Below are positions 28,761 to 40,300 of a stretch of DNA of 64,000 nt, piece by piece; positions within the stretch are counted from its first letter, which is position 1, and every line of letters starts with the position of its first letter. The notes below the pieces were generated by a model. That model saw only the letters and a list, made by a program, of their open reading frames with translations. It had not been told where the DNA came from and did not search any database. Origin of the DNA: Hyphomicrobiales bacterium (GTDB lineage Bacteria; Pseudomonadota; Alphaproteobacteria; Rhizobiales; Aestuariivirgaceae). Both the position numbers and the translations under genes were made by a program. The DNA lies in the NCBI GenBank assembly GCA_025359265.1, contig JANYHB010000027.1, forward strand, positions 1 through 64,000, given 5' to 3'.

Positions 28761-30389
28761 CTATTTCACCAGCCCACCCTTCAGCGCAGTTTCAATCAGC
28801 TTCACCGTGTTGCCATTGCCGTAGAGCGCGGCGAAGCTGCCGAACCTTGGGCCGCGCTCTTCGCCCAGCAACACCTGATACAGCATGTTGAACCAGCCTT
28901 GTGCCACACCTATGGAGCCGTCTTTCTGCGTGGTGGTGTAGGGCGCGCGACGGCCTACTTCATAGACTTTGCTTTGAATGTCTTCCGCCGATGCGCCTTC
29001 TGGCAGTGCAGCAATCGCAGCGGCCAGATCGCGCAATGCAGCAGCTTCTTCTTCCGTGGCCGCGCGGTATTGCTTGGCAGGCTTCACAAAGTCTTGGTAA
29101 TAGCGGATGGCATAACCCACCAGATTATCCAATCGCGGATGGGTGGAAGGATCAAGTTCCGGCTTATAGCGCTTGATGAAGGCCCACATCACCGCCTTGT
29201 CTTCCGTGTTGGCCACCGTGGCCAAATTCAACAGCAGCGAGAACGACAGGCCCGCCCCCTCAGGCGCTGGCGGATGCCCACCGTGCACATGCCACATGGG
29301 GTTCATCAACAATGCCGCAGAGTCGTTACCTTGACGCTGATAAGCCGACAAAAACGCATCATATTCATCCACCGCGCGCGGGATCACATCAAAATACAAC
29401 CGTTTGGCCTCACGCGGCTTTTGGAACATGTAAAGCGCCAGCGAATTGGGATCAGCATAAGTCAGCCATTCATCAATCGTCAGGCCATTGCCTTTTGATT
29501 TGGAAATCTTCTGGCCAATGTCATCAAGGAACAGCTCATAAACATAATGCTCTGGTGCTGGCACGCCGAGGATTTCGCAAATCTTGTCATAGATCGGCGC
29601 ATTGGTTTGATGGTCTTTGCCGAACATTTCAAAATCCACATGCAAGGCGGCCCAGCGCATGCCGAAATCCGGCTTCCATTGCAGCTTGGTGCGGCCACCG
29701 CGCACGTCAAGCGTGATCTCGGTTCCATCTTCATCATTGAAGGTGACAGTGCCCACCTTGGCATCCACCTTCTTCATCGGCACATAAAGCACGCGCCCTG
29801 TCGTGGGCGAGATCGGCAACACGGGAGAATAGGTGGCTTGCCGTTCTTCACCCAGCGTGGGCAACATCACATCCATGATGGATTGATATTTTTCCAGAAC
29901 ATGGATGAGCATGGCATCAAAGCGACCTGACTTATAATAGTCCGTTGCCGAAGCGAATTCATAATCAAAGCCAAACGTGTCGAGGAAGCGCCGCAGCATG
30001 GCATTATTGTGATGGCCGAAACTCTCATAGTCGCCGCCAAACGGATTGGGCACGGAGGTGAGGGGCTTGTGCAGATGGGGTGCCAAGAAGTTCTTGTCTG
30101 GCACATTATCAGGAATCTTGCGCATGCCGTCCATGTCATCTGAAAAACACAACAGCCGCGTGGGCAGATCGCTCATCATTGCGAAAGCCTTGCGCACCAT
30201 TGTGGTACGCGCCACTTCGCCGAAGGTGCCGATATGCGGCAGGCCTGAAGGGCCATAACCGGTTTCAAACAGAACTTGTTTCTGCCCGGTTTTTTCCACG
30301 CGCTTCAATATATTTCGTGCCACCTCAAAAGGCCAGGCTTTGGAGGCAAGGGCGGCGGCGCGAAGGTCGGGAGAAACACTCTGTGTCAT
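28761..30389 (-). CDS. lysK: Lysyl-tRNA synthetase, class I
   Basis: This enzyme charges tRNA-Lys. It is the class I type (542 residues from the ATG at 30389; a longer in-frame start at 30437 is less likely), widespread in alphaproteobacteria and archaea and unrelated to class II LysS. The HIGH-type motif is PHIGTFGE near residue 45, and the KMSKS-type motif is KISKSKGNG near residue 285. A diverged, frameshifted copy of its last ~75 codons lies downstream at 26971-27200. The gene is followed on the minus strand by a gap holding the right palindrome. Confidence 0.95.
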   Translation of the reverse strand: MTQSVSPDLRAAALASKAWPFEVARNILKRVEKTGQKQVLFETGYGPSGLPHIGTFGEVARTTMVRKAFAMMSDLPTRLLCFSDDMDGMRKIPDNVPDKNFLAPHLHKPLTSVPNPFGGDYESFGHHNNAMLRRFLDTFGFDYEFASATDYYKSGRFDAMLIHVLEKYQSIMDVMLPTLGEERQATYSPVLPISPTTGRVLYVPMKKVDAKVGTVTFNDEDGTEITLDVRGGRTKLQWKPDFGMRWAALHVDFEMFGKDHQTNAPIYDKICEILGVPAPEHYVYELFLDDIGQKISKSKGNGLTIDEWLTYADPNSLALYMFQKPREAKRLYFDVIPRAVDEYDAFLSAYQRQGNDSAALLMNPMWHVHGGHPPAPEGAGLSFSLLLNLATVANTEDKAVMWAFIKRYKPELDPSTHPRLDNLVGYAIRYYQDFVKPAKQYRAATEEEAAALRDLAAAIAALPEGASAEDIQSKVYEVGRRAPYTTTQKDGSIGVAQGWFNMLYQVLLGEERGPRFGSFAALYGNGNTVKLIETALKGGLVK

Positions 30390-30449
30390 GGCGGTTGCTT
30401 TAGTGTTGTGCTGCAACACGGTCAATCCCGCCCTCACATTGGGAAAATA

Positions 30450-31295
30450 CTAGGACAGATATTTCTTCAAAAATGCGATACTGCGGCTCCAGGCCAGATC
30501 CGCAGCGGTTTTGTCATAACGCGCAGAATTCGTGTCGTTGTTAAACGCGTGGTTGGCGCCATCATAAACATGGATCTGATAGGTTTTACCAGCAGCTTTC
30601 AATGCGGCCTCGAAGGCCGGAATGCCCGCGTTTGTACGGTCATCAAGGCCAGCATAATGGAGCAGCAAGGGAGCCTTGATTTGAGCAACATCTGCCGCAG
30701 GGGGCTGCATGCCGTAATAGGCCACGCCCGCATTCAATGTTGGTTCACCCACAGCGAGTGCGTTGACCGCGCTGCCACCCCAACAAAAGCCGATGCAGCC
30801 GCCCTTGCCATTGCTTTTCGACTGGGTTTTTGCCGCCGCCAAAGCGGCCCGCGAGGTGGCCAAGATTGCGCCGGGTTGTAAAGTGCCGATCAAATCACGT
30901 GCCTTGTCTTCATCGGCAGGTGTGCCACCGAGGCCGTTCAGATAGTCTGGTGCCAAAGCGACAAAACCTTCTGCGGCCACACGCCGCGCAATGTCTTTGA
31001 TATGCGGGTTCAGGCCACGGTTCTCGTGGATAACCACCACGCTGCCGAATTTACCCTCGGCCTTGGGTTGCACCAGATAGCCCGCACCCCCCTGAAAGGT
31101 GATCGCAGACGTTGTGATGCGGGGATCGCCCTCAGGCAAAATATCGGCCATTGCATAATTATTTTCCAACAACGGCAAAAGCGCGGCTGCCGCCGCAACA
31201 CTGCCAGCCATGAGCGCAAGCTTATCGAGAAACGCCCGCCGGTCCATGCCGCCATGCGTAAAGGTGTCGAAAAGTCCAATGATTTTCTGATCCAT
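30450..31295 (-). CDS. Exported dienelactone hydrolase-family protein
   Basis: This 281-residue alpha/beta hydrolase of the DLH family has a likely triad C171 (GFCWGG), D218 (AGLDD) and H249 (GANHAF), and E91 (VIHENRG) as in classical dienelactone hydrolase. Residues 18-45 (MDRRAFLDKLALMAGSVAAA and following Ala/Leu) resemble a Tat-type signal with a short twin-Arg, after a 16-residue preface, as seen in many carboxymethylenebutenolidase-annotated proteins. The true substrate is unknown. It is the likely first gene of a unit with lysK, 60 bp upstream of it. Confidence 0.8.
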   Translation of the reverse strand: MDQKIIGLFDTFTHGGMDRRAFLDKLALMAGSVAAAAALLPLLENNYAMADILPEGDPRITTSAITFQGGAGYLVQPKAEGKFGSVVVIHENRGLNPHIKDIARRVAAEGFVALAPDYLNGLGGTPADEDKARDLIGTLQPGAILATSRAALAAAKTQSKSNGKGGCIGFCWGGSAVNALAVGEPTLNAGVAYYGMQPPAADVAQIKAPLLLHYAGLDDRTNAGIPAFEAALKAAGKTYQIHVYDGANHAFNNDTNSARYDKTAADLAWSRSIAFLKKYLS

Positions 31296-31410
31296 GCCTT
31301 ATTCCCTTTATAAATTGAACATCAGCTTTGGCTTCAAACATGACAATTCCAAGGACAATGCACAGGGTGTGACCTTTGAATTTCCGCAAGAGCAATCTAT
31401 AGAATGAATC

Positions 31411-34215
31411 GTGAACTATTTTGATCCAAACCTGAAGCTTCCTCCTACCGCCATGCCTGCCGCCATGGGCGCTGTGCTTGCGGGCGCAAGCTTGGGTGCC
31501 GCGGCGGCGTTGGCGCGACTGGGAGCCTTGCCCCACCTCATTTGCCATTCCGGGTTTGTGATTGAGCGACTGGCGCAACAGGCGGCTGCCACCAAGTCGT
31601 TGAGCCGCTCGGCACATGAACAGAAGCACTGGGACGTGGCAGAGCTATTTGCCTTTGTCGCCCCCGCGCGCATGGCCACGCCCACGCCAGCGGGTCTTGC
31701 GCGGTCATTGGGGGTTGAACCGGGCGCTGATGACGGCGCCACGCTGACCGCGGTGGCAGAAGATTTGCTGCGCCGTCTCACCAGCCCCACTTATCCCTTT
31801 TTGCGTGAAGCTTCTGAAGCCGCGCATTTTCTGGCCCGCAGCAACTGGCCTTGGGCCAAAGCCGTGCTGGCCAGCCTCTCCAAGGCTAATCCGAAATTGG
31901 AGAATGCGCAGTTTGCGACGGGCCTGAATGTATGGGACCGGGTGGAAGAATGGGAAGACGAAGGCCAGCGTGCGCCGGGCACGCAGCTCACTGTAGAAGA
32001 AGATGAAGCCAAATCCTTTCTGCGCCGCATTCTGGGCAAAGGGGCAGAGCGCCGCGAAAGCCAGCAGGATTATGCCGCTACCGCCACCTATGCTTTTGCC
32101 CCGCGCGACCGCAAGGAAGTGAATAACATTCTCTTGGCTGAAGCAGGCACAGGCCTGGGCAAAACCTTGGGCTATCTCGCCCCTGCCTATTTGTGGGCCC
32201 GCAAGAACAACGCGCCCGTTTGGATTTCAACTTACACCAAAAATCTGCAACGCCAGCTGGATCAGGAAACCGCACGCATGGTGCCAGACCCCATGGAGCG
32301 GCGTTCACAAATCGTCATCCGCAAGGGCCGTGAAAACTATGCCTGCTTGCTCAACATGCAGGAAGTGTTCGGCCGGCTGACAGCGGCCAATGCGCGCTCA
32401 GCTTTATTGGCCACCTTGATTGCCCGCTGGGCAAGGTTCTCACGTGATGGTGATATTGTGGGCGGGGATTTTCCAAACTGGTTGATGCCGCTGTTTGCCG
32501 AAACCAGTTTGGACGGCGAAGCCCGCAGTTCCACGCCCACGTCTTTGGGCCTCACCGACAGACGCGGCGAATGCATTTATGCCGCTTGCCCGCATTTCAA
32601 ACGCTGCTTTATCGAAAAGTCCGTTCGTGCAGGCCGCAAGGCCGACATCGTGATTGCCAACCACGCACTGGTTTTGCACCAAGCCGCACTTGATCATGCC
32701 ATCGGCGTGGCCAAAACCGCTGAGGAAGAGGCCGCACCGGGAGGCTTGCGCCGCTTGGTGTTTGATGAGGGCCATCACTTGTTTGATGCGGCTGACTCGG
32801 CCTTCGCTGGTCATCTCACCGCCCTTGAAGCTTCGGAATTACGGCGTTGGCTGCGCGGGCCAGAAACTGAACGTCGGCGTGGGCGCGGGCTTTCAGAACG
32901 CATGGGTGATCTGCTTTCCGGTGAAGAGAAAGCCGAAAAATATTTGGCCGATGTGTTGCGTGCGGCGGCCTCACTGCCCGGCCCTGGTTGGACACGGCGT
33001 ATTCAATCCGGCCATCCGGAAGGTTCAGCAGAAGAATTCCTCACGCTGGTGCGCCAGCAAGTTTTGGCCCGCTCTGAAGCGGGTGCCTCCAATTCGCTGG
33101 AGGCTGATTGCCTGCCTCTCGTCACCGCTCTGCCGCCGGCCATTGATGATCTCATCGACCATTTGATTTCTTTGCAAAAACCAATGACGGCGCTGGCCAA
33201 TTTGCTGCTCAAGAAACTTGATGATGAAGCCGCCGAGTTGGCAACTGCCGATCGTGGCCGCATTGAAGCCATTGCGCGCGGGCTGAAACGGCGCGGCGAA
33301 TTGATGGTGGGTGGCTGGGTATCCATGCTCAAACAGCTACAGGGCCAAACCAATCCTTTGTTTGTGGAATGGTTTGCAGTGGAGCAAGTTTTTGGCCGTG
33401 AGCATGATGTGGGCTTTCACTCGCATTGGATTGACCCATCCGTGCCTTTGGCCAATGCCGTGCTGCGCCAAGCCGATGGGCTGATCATCACTTCGGCGAC
33501 ACTGAAAGATCGGCCGCCTGATGTGCCTGATGATTGGAGCAATGCCGAAGCCCGCACCGGTGTGATCCATCTGCCCTATCCGGTGAAACGCGTGAGTTAT
33601 GATTCACCCTTTGACTATGCCAATATCGCGCGAGTGGTGGTGGTGAATGATGTGAACCGCGAAGACATGGAGCAAATCGCTGCCGCCTACCGTGAATTGT
33701 TTTTGGCAGCGGGCGGCGGGGCCTTGGGTTTGTTCACTGCGATTGCGCGGCTGAAAGCTGTCCATAAAAGGCTGGCCCCCGGGCTCGCCAAAAAAGGCGT
33801 GCCCCTTTATGCCCAACACGTGGACCCGATGGATACGGGCACGCTGGTGGATATGTTTCGCGCTGAGCGCGACGCGTGTTTACTGGGCACGGACGCGGTG
33901 CGCGACGGCGTGGATGTGCCAGGGGATTCTCTGCGCCTCATTGTAATGGATAGAGTGCCTTGGGGCACACCGACGATTTTGGAGCGAGCCCGTGCCGAAG
34001 CCTTCGGCGGCAATGCCTACAAAGACATGGTGGTGCGTTTGCGCCTGCGGCAAGCCTTTGGCCGCTTGATCAGACAAGAAGGCGATCGCGGCGCTTTTGT
34101 AATTTTAGACCCGCGCTTGGCCACCAGATTCACCACGGCGTTCCCGCCCGGCATCCGCGTGGACCGCGTGGGGCTGGTGGAGGCCATCGATTTGGTGAGA
34201 ATGGTGGCGCAGTGA
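31411..34215 (+). CDS. DinG/XPD-like iron-sulfur DNA helicase
   Basis: This 934-residue superfamily 2 helicase starts at a GTG at 31411. Walker A is AGTGLGKT (about 244-251) and the DEAH-type box is D452-E-G-H. Four cysteines, C312 (ENYACLLN), C388, C393 and C399 (GECIYAACPHFKRC), have the XPD/DinG [4Fe-4S] spacing. The family unwinds DNA 5' to 3', including R-loops and D-loops. An unusually long N-terminal region (about 230 residues) precedes the motor. Its stop overlaps the next helicase gene's GTG by 4 bp. Confidence 0.87.
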   Translation: MNYFDPNLKLPPTAMPAAMGAVLAGASLGAAAALARLGALPHLICHSGFVIERLAQQAAATKSLSRSAHEQKHWDVAELFAFVAPARMATPTPAGLARSLGVEPGADDGATLTAVAEDLLRRLTSPTYPFLREASEAAHFLARSNWPWAKAVLASLSKANPKLENAQFATGLNVWDRVEEWEDEGQRAPGTQLTVEEDEAKSFLRRILGKGAERRESQQDYAATATYAFAPRDRKEVNNILLAEAGTGLGKTLGYLAPAYLWARKNNAPVWISTYTKNLQRQLDQETARMVPDPMERRSQIVIRKGRENYACLLNMQEVFGRLTAANARSALLATLIARWARFSRDGDIVGGDFPNWLMPLFAETSLDGEARSSTPTSLGLTDRRGECIYAACPHFKRCFIEKSVRAGRKADIVIANHALVLHQAALDHAIGVAKTAEEEAAPGGLRRLVFDEGHHLFDAADSAFAGHLTALEASELRRWLRGPETERRRGRGLSERMGDLLSGEEKAEKYLADVLRAAASLPGPGWTRRIQSGHPEGSAEEFLTLVRQQVLARSEAGASNSLEADCLPLVTALPPAIDDLIDHLISLQKPMTALANLLLKKLDDEAAELATADRGRIEAIARGLKRRGELMVGGWVSMLKQLQGQTNPLFVEWFAVEQVFGREHDVGFHSHWIDPSVPLANAVLRQADGLIITSATLKDRPPDVPDDWSNAEARTGVIHLPYPVKRVSYDSPFDYANIARVVVVNDVNREDMEQIAAAYRELFLAAGGGALGLFTAIARLKAVHKRLAPGLAKKGVPLYAQHVDPMDTGTLVDMFRAERDACLLGTDAVRDGVDVPGDSLRLIVMDRVPWGTPTILERARAEAFGGNAYKDMVVRLRLRQAFGRLIRQEGDRGAFVILDPRLATRFTTAFPPGIRVDRVGLVEAIDLVRMVAQ

Positions 34216-36680
34216 CGCTTCCAGGCCACTTTCAAAACTGGTTCAGATCCAAAGGCTGGCAGCCCCGCCCCCATCAGTTGGAAATGCTGGAACTGGGCCG
34301 CAATGGCCAAAGCGCTCTGCTCATCTCCCCAACGGGCGGCGGTAAGACACTTGCGGGTTTTTTACCCACCCTGGTTGAGCTTGCCGCGCCGCACATCACT
34401 GCAGGCATTCACACACTCTACATCTCACCGTTGAAAGCGTTGGCTGTTGACATTGCCCGCAATCTGGAAACGCCAATTGGGGAGATGAAACTGCCTGTTT
34501 CGATTGAAACCCGAACCGGCGACACATCTTATGCCAAGCGCCAACGCCAGCGCCAAAAGCCGCCAGATGTTTTGATCACCACGCCAGAGCAAATGACCTT
34601 GTTGATCGCTGATCCCGCCGCAGCCCATCTGTTGCGCAACTTGCAATGCGTCATCATCGATGAGCTGCACTCCATCGTTTCGCAAAAGCGTGGTGTATTA
34701 TTGTCACTGGCGCTGTCACGATTAAGAACTCACGCACCCCAGGCGCGCTTTACCGGGCTTTCGGCCACGGTGGCTGATCCTGATGCTTTGCGCGCGTGGC
34801 TTGCGCCGGTGGGCACACCGCCTGTGCCCCTCGTGCTCGGCAAGGCAGGGGCACCGCCGCGCATTCGCATTTTGGATTCGGTGGAGCGCGTGCCGTGGAG
34901 CGGGCACTCGGCGCGGTATTCAATTCCCGAGGTTTACGAAACCATCAAAACCGCAAAAATGGCTTTGCTCTTCGTCAACACCCGTTCGCAAGCGGAGTTG
35001 CTGTTCCAAGAATTATGGAACGCCAATGAAGATCATTTGCCAATTGCATTGCACCACGGCTCGCTTGATGTGATGCAGCGCCGCAAAGTGGAAGCCGCGA
35101 TGGCCGATGGCAAAATCAAAGCCGTGGTCTGCACTTCAACACTCGATCTCGGCATTGACTGGGGTGACGTGGATTTGGTGGTGCAGGTGGGCGCACCCAA
35201 AGGTTCATCGCGCCTGTTGCAACGCATTGGCCGCGCCAATCACCGCCTCGATGAATCCAGCAATGCCTTGTTGGTGCCGAGCAATCGCTTTGAAGTATTG
35301 GAATGCGTGGCCGCACGCCAGGCAGCTGAAGAAGGTGCGCAAGATTCGGAATATCCAATGACGCGCAAGCTGGATGTTCTGGCCCAGCATCTTATCGCCT
35401 GCGCATGTTCAGGGCCATTTCATGCGGATGCGTTGTTTGCGGAAATAAAATCGGCTTTCACCTATCGCACTTTAAAGCGCGAGCGTTTTGATCAAGTGCT
35501 TGATTATGTGGCCACTGGCGGTTACGCATTGAAATCCTATGAGCGTTACGCCAAACTGAAGCAGGGCGAAGATGGCCAGTGGCGCTTGGCGCATCCTCAG
35601 CTGGTGCTGCGCTACAAAATGAACATGGGCACTATCGTTCAAAATGAAATGATGAAAGTGCGTCTTTCGTCGGTCAAAATGCGCCAAGGCCGCCGCACGA
35701 TATTGGGCGGGCGCGTGATCGGCGAATTGGAAGAATATTTCCTTAGCCAGCTTGGCGTGGGCGATACTTTCCTGTTTGGCGGTGAAGTATTGCGCTTCGA
35801 GGGCATGGATGAGTTTGGCGCCCTGGCCACAAGGGCACCGGGCAGGGAGCCGCGCGTGCCATCATATAACGGGGGCAAATTTCCGCTTTCAACTTATCTG
35901 GCAGAGCGCGTGCGCGGCATCCTTGCCGACAAGGCGCAGTGGCAGAGCCTTCCGCCGCAAGTGCGCGACTGGTTGAGTTTGCAGAGTTGGGCTTCGGTAC
36001 TGCCCAAAGCTGATGAAATGTTGGTTGAAACCTTTCCCCGCGCGGAAAAGCACTACATGGTATGTTATCCCTTTGAAGGCCGCTTGGCGCAGCAAACACT
36101 GGGCATGTTGTTGACGCGCAGGCTTGAGCGTTGGGGCGCCAAGCCGTTGGGCTTTGTCGCCTCGGAATATGCACTGATGGTGTGGATGGTGAATGATCTT
36201 TCGGCCATGATTGATCAAGGCCGCATCTCACTGCCTAAACTTTTTGATGAAGACATGCTGGGCGATGATCTTGAGGCGTGGTTGGCTGAAAGCAATATGA
36301 TGAAATCCGCTTTCCGCAACTGTGCGATCATCGCTGGGCTGGTGGAGCGTAATTTTCCCGGCAAGGAAAAAACCGCAAGGCAAGTGACGGTGAACACCGA
36401 TCTGATTTTTGATGCCTTACGCAGCCATCAGCCCGATCACATCCTGATGCGGGCCGCTTGGGAGGATGCTGCCGACGGTTTGATCAATGTTGAACGCCTG
36501 GGTGCCATGTTGAAGCGCGTCAAGGGCCATATCCTGCACAAGGCGCTTGAACGTGTCTCGCCACTGGCGGTGCCTGTGCTGCTTGAGATTGGCCGCGAAT
36601 CGATTCAAGGTGAGGCACATGATGCCCTTCTCGCCGAAGCCGAAGCCGAACTTGCCGCTGAGGCCAGCCGTCTTGCTTGA
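34212..36680 (+). CDS. Lhr-like DEXH helicase (ligase-associated type)
   Basis: This 822-residue superfamily 2 helicase starts at the GTG at 34212 overlapping the upstream stop (GTGA). Motifs: Q-like WQPRPHQLEML, Walker A SPTGGGKT near residue 40, DELH near 150, GLSATVADP, and motif VI QRIGRANHRLDE. After the motor come winged-helix and Lhr-core regions. It matches the ligase-associated DNA damage response helicase, normally encoded with PdeM and an ATP-dependent ligase; here PdeM follows, but no ligase is in the window. Confidence 0.88.
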   Translation: MTLPGHFQNWFRSKGWQPRPHQLEMLELGRNGQSALLISPTGGGKTLAGFLPTLVELAAPHITAGIHTLYISPLKALAVDIARNLETPIGEMKLPVSIETRTGDTSYAKRQRQRQKPPDVLITTPEQMTLLIADPAAAHLLRNLQCVIIDELHSIVSQKRGVLLSLALSRLRTHAPQARFTGLSATVADPDALRAWLAPVGTPPVPLVLGKAGAPPRIRILDSVERVPWSGHSARYSIPEVYETIKTAKMALLFVNTRSQAELLFQELWNANEDHLPIALHHGSLDVMQRRKVEAAMADGKIKAVVCTSTLDLGIDWGDVDLVVQVGAPKGSSRLLQRIGRANHRLDESSNALLVPSNRFEVLECVAARQAAEEGAQDSEYPMTRKLDVLAQHLIACACSGPFHADALFAEIKSAFTYRTLKRERFDQVLDYVATGGYALKSYERYAKLKQGEDGQWRLAHPQLVLRYKMNMGTIVQNEMMKVRLSSVKMRQGRRTILGGRVIGELEEYFLSQLGVGDTFLFGGEVLRFEGMDEFGALATRAPGREPRVPSYNGGKFPLSTYLAERVRGILADKAQWQSLPPQVRDWLSLQSWASVLPKADEMLVETFPRAEKHYMVCYPFEGRLAQQTLGMLLTRRLERWGAKPLGFVASEYALMVWMVNDLSAMIDQGRISLPKLFDEDMLGDDLEAWLAESNMMKSAFRNCAIIAGLVERNFPGKEKTARQVTVNTDLIFDALRSHQPDHILMRAAWEDAADGLINVERLGAMLKRVKGHILHKALERVSPLAVPVLLEIGRESIQGEAHDALLAEAEAELAAEASRLA

Positions 36681-37353
36681 CACTGTGATCAGTTTGGGCG
36701 GCGTGGAGCTGCGGCCTGATCTATCTGGCGCGTTGTATGTGCCCGATCTTGCCGCGCTGATCATTTCAGATTTACATTTGGAACAGGGCACATCACTGGC
36801 GCGGCGCGGCATCAGCGTGCCGCCCTTTGATACGGGCATAACCATTGGCTTGCTGGAAAGCGTAATCAACCGCTGGGCCCCACAGCGTTTGATTTTTCTG
36901 GGCGATAGCTTCCACGACGATGATGGCGAGAGACGCATTGAGGCGGCGCTGATGCAGCGCTTGAAAAAAATTGCGGTGGCACATGAATGTTTCTGGATTT
37001 GTGGCAACCACGATCCATCGCCGCCGCGCCATTTGGCAGGCCATTCAGCCGATCATATTTTGTTGGGGCCTCTAACCCTGCGGCACGCGCCACAACGTTT
37101 GCGCAAAGCAGAAATCGAAATTGCCGGCCACCTGCACCCTGGATGTGCGGTGGCGCAACGCGGACGGCGCGTTTCCGGTAAATGCTTTATCGCTGATGAA
37201 CGCCGTTTGATCATGCCAGCCTTCGGTGCCTACACCGGCGCACTTTCAGTGTTTGCACAGCCCTATGAGCGCCTGTTCAAGCGCGAGGAAACCCGGGCTT
37301 GGATGATTGGCCAAGAGCGGCTCTACAAATTTCCGTTTGCCAGGCTGTGTTAG
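36619..37353 (+). CDS. pdeM: Ligase-associated metallophosphoesterase PdeM
   Basis: This calcineurin-like phosphoesterase is 244 residues from the ATG at 36619 (strong AAGGTGAGG before it, 62 bp overlap with the helicase); a GTG at 36684 is an alternative. Metal motifs are readable in order: SDLHLEQG near residue 50, GDSFHDDD near 95, GNHDPS near 128 and GHLHPG near 173. Proteins of this family are predicted nucleases in the Lhr-associated repair set. The 3' end overlaps the convergent podJ-like gene by 4 bp. Confidence 0.88.
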   Translation: MMPFSPKPKPNLPLRPAVLLDTVISLGGVELRPDLSGALYVPDLAALIISDLHLEQGTSLARRGISVPPFDTGITIGLLESVINRWAPQRLIFLGDSFHDDDGERRIEAALMQRLKKIAVAHECFWICGNHDPSPPRHLAGHSADHILLGPLTLRHAPQRLRKAEIEIAGHLHPGCAVAQRGRRVSGKCFIADERRLIMPAFGAYTGALSVFAQPYERLFKREETRAWMIGQERLYKFPFARLC

Positions 37354-40300
37354 CCCGCTTGTTTTTGCATCAAGTTCAGCAAATCCGGAGTGACTTGGCC
37401 CGTTACGGTTAACCCCTGCTTGATTTGAAACAGCTTGATGGCATTAGAGGTTTTGGCATCCAAAGCGCCATCAGCGGCACCCACACGGTAACCCAGCCTA
37501 TCAAGCAAAGCCTTTGCCTGATCATTCACATTGCTGGGAATTGGTGAATTTTGTGCGGCTTGGGGGTTCCACTGCGCATCATTGGCACCAACGGTGTTGG
37601 CCGTTTCCGGCGCCTTTTCAGGAACCCAGGTTTTGAACTTGGCTTTCACCGCGTCAACCGTTGCGGCGGCCAGCGATTTCGACAAGGTATCAACATGGGT
37701 TTTTGCATCGGGGTCATCTTGCGCTGCCGCTGCCATATACCAGAACAACGCCGCCGAATTATCTTGCTTGGTGCCCAGCCCACGCTCAATTAAAACGGCA
37801 AGGTTGAACTCGCTGTCTTTCAGGCCGTGTGATGCAGCAAGTGAAAACCACTTGTAGGCCCGCGTATAATCCGGTGTTCCAGCTTCATTGCCGGCTGAAA
37901 GAACGGCGGCATTGTGCATGGCCTTCACATTGCCCGAAGCGCCGGAACGTTCATACCAAGACAGGGCTGCAGCGAGGTTTTTTTCAACACCCTTGCCGCG
38001 CTCATAAAGTGTGGCGAGGCGATATTGCGCCGGGGCGGAGCCTGCGGCCGAGGCTTTTCCATACCAATAAGCCGCTTTGGCATAATCAATCACCGTTGTG
38101 TCGCCATTCAGATAGTGGCTGGCAATGATGAATTGTGCACCGGCATCACCACCTTCGGCTGCTTGCCGAAGTTTGCTGGGCCCCACAGCGGCATCAATGA
38201 CCACGCTGACTGGTTTGGCTGAAGTTGCTGCAGTTTCTGCTGCGGGTGCTGCAGGCGCCGTTTTAACCGCAGGCAATGTGCCAGTAAGAATCGGGTCTGC
38301 CGCCGGAAAGGCCGAATTTGCATCACCTTGTTGCATGGGCTTTGCCAAAGGCGCAGGTTCTGGCTGCAGTGGTGTTGTTTGTTGCTGCGCGCCAGCCGGT
38401 GATATTGTTATAGGGGCTGCTTCAACCGCTGCTGGCTGCTCCACTGCTGTTGATGGGGCAGGCGCGTCGGTTTGGTGCATCCGGCCAAGCATATTGGTAA
38501 TGCCAAACGTGCCAATGGCCAGCACCAGGAAGCCGATGAGGATTAACCGGCGCCTGCTGCCCTCGATGGGATTGGCAGGCTTTGGCGCGGCGGTGACGGA
38601 TTCAGTTGCCAGCTCTGGCGTGGCCGCAGCGTGCAAGCCGGCGTTTCCATCGCTCCGCCGTTTCAAGAACGGTAAACTGAAACCCTTCGTTTTTATGGAG
38701 TGTTGCTTCTTTTCCGGCACAACGCCAGCTAAGCCATGCGCGGTGGCGTTCTGGCTGGCCTGATGCATGCGCCGTGCGGCTGCTACAAAGTCGCTGATGC
38801 CGCCCTCTGGTGCTTCAGCCGGGCTTGCCGCTGGCGTGTTGGCTTCATCAGAATAGGCAAATGGATTATGGGAACTGGTAAAAATCGGATCCATAAAGTT
38901 TTCTGATTTCGGCTCATTTTGGAATACCGAAGCCATATCTGGCATTTCGAGTGGCTCATCATTCGTCGCTTCAATCGGATGCGTTGTCGTGGCAAAAATT
39001 AATGGTTCATCAGTGATTTTTTCAGCAAGCTCAGCATCTGAGCGAATGGAGACGGTCTGCTCAAGATCGGGTGAAGCGAAAGCGGTTGGCCCAGCCGCGT
39101 GAACCAGCCGCTGGCCGATTGCCGCGGTTTCCAGCTCTGCCAGTTTGCTCACAATATGTTCAAGTGTTTCGTGAACGGCTTCAAGCGTTTCTTGGCTGCG
39201 CTGGTCAGCATGGGCCGAAGCTTCACGTACGGCTTTAAGACCACTTTCCAAGGCCATGATTTCGGGCGCATGGGCCAGTGAAACCGGGGCTGCCGTCTGT
39301 CCGGCCACTTGCGCGACCATGCTGCGGGCCGCATCACTGGCAATGTCGTGGGTGGATTTGCGGTTCTGCTCAATGGTGTCATAAAGCTGGCTGATGGCCC
39401 GCTCAATGGTTTCAAGATGCCCAAGCTGATGTTCAGTGCGCGCCAGCCTGTCATCAACCTCAACAAGTTTTTGCGTCAAGGCCTCTGCATGTTGCGCAGA
39501 TGGGGCCTGCAATGATTGGGCAAGGCGTTGGTCAAGCTCTGCAAAGCGCCGTTCCAGATCAGAGAGAGCCGGCATATTGCGGGCAGCCGCTTCAGCCTTT
39601 TCCAGCTTCTGCGATATTTCAACAACTTTGCGATCGATTTCAGCCATGGGCTGGGCGTGGGCATTTTGTGCCACTTTGGTTGCAAGCTGTTCAATGGCAA
39701 TTTTCAGCGCACTCACATCCCGATCTGATGCTTGGCCACGTGAAGTCTCATCAATGCGGTTGTTGAGCTTGTCGATCTCTTGTCTAAAGCGCTGGAACTC
39801 AGCCGGCCCCACTTGGTTTTGGGCAATCGACTGCTTGGCTTCATTGAGAAGACCGACAATACGCGCCTCAATCGTGCGCAGTTCGCCCTGGGCTTCTTGC
39901 ACCGCTTGCGTTTGGGCACGGTTGGCCAAGGTTTCAGCCGTATCCCGCACCGTATCAATGCGGCCGGTCAACTGCTCAATTTGGGAGCGTAGCTGCTCGG
40001 TGTAAGCGGGCTGCGCGGGCTGTTCGATCTTGCGGGCAAGTTCGGCCAAGCGGTTCTCAAGCTGGCTGAAAGCCGGAGCCTGTGTACTTGCACCACCTGA
40101 AGCGCGAGATGCCATTTCACCCATGCGCTCTTGCAGCGATTTCATGTTTTCGCGGGTGCGCTTGTCTGAAACATCAAGATGCTCCACAATGTTGCGCACG
40201 GCCTTTTCCAAAGCCATGAAGCCTGGTGCTTCTTCGATTTTTGCAGGTTGCGCCCGCGTGATTTGGCGGCTGATGGTGGCCAAGCGGTCATTCATCGCGG

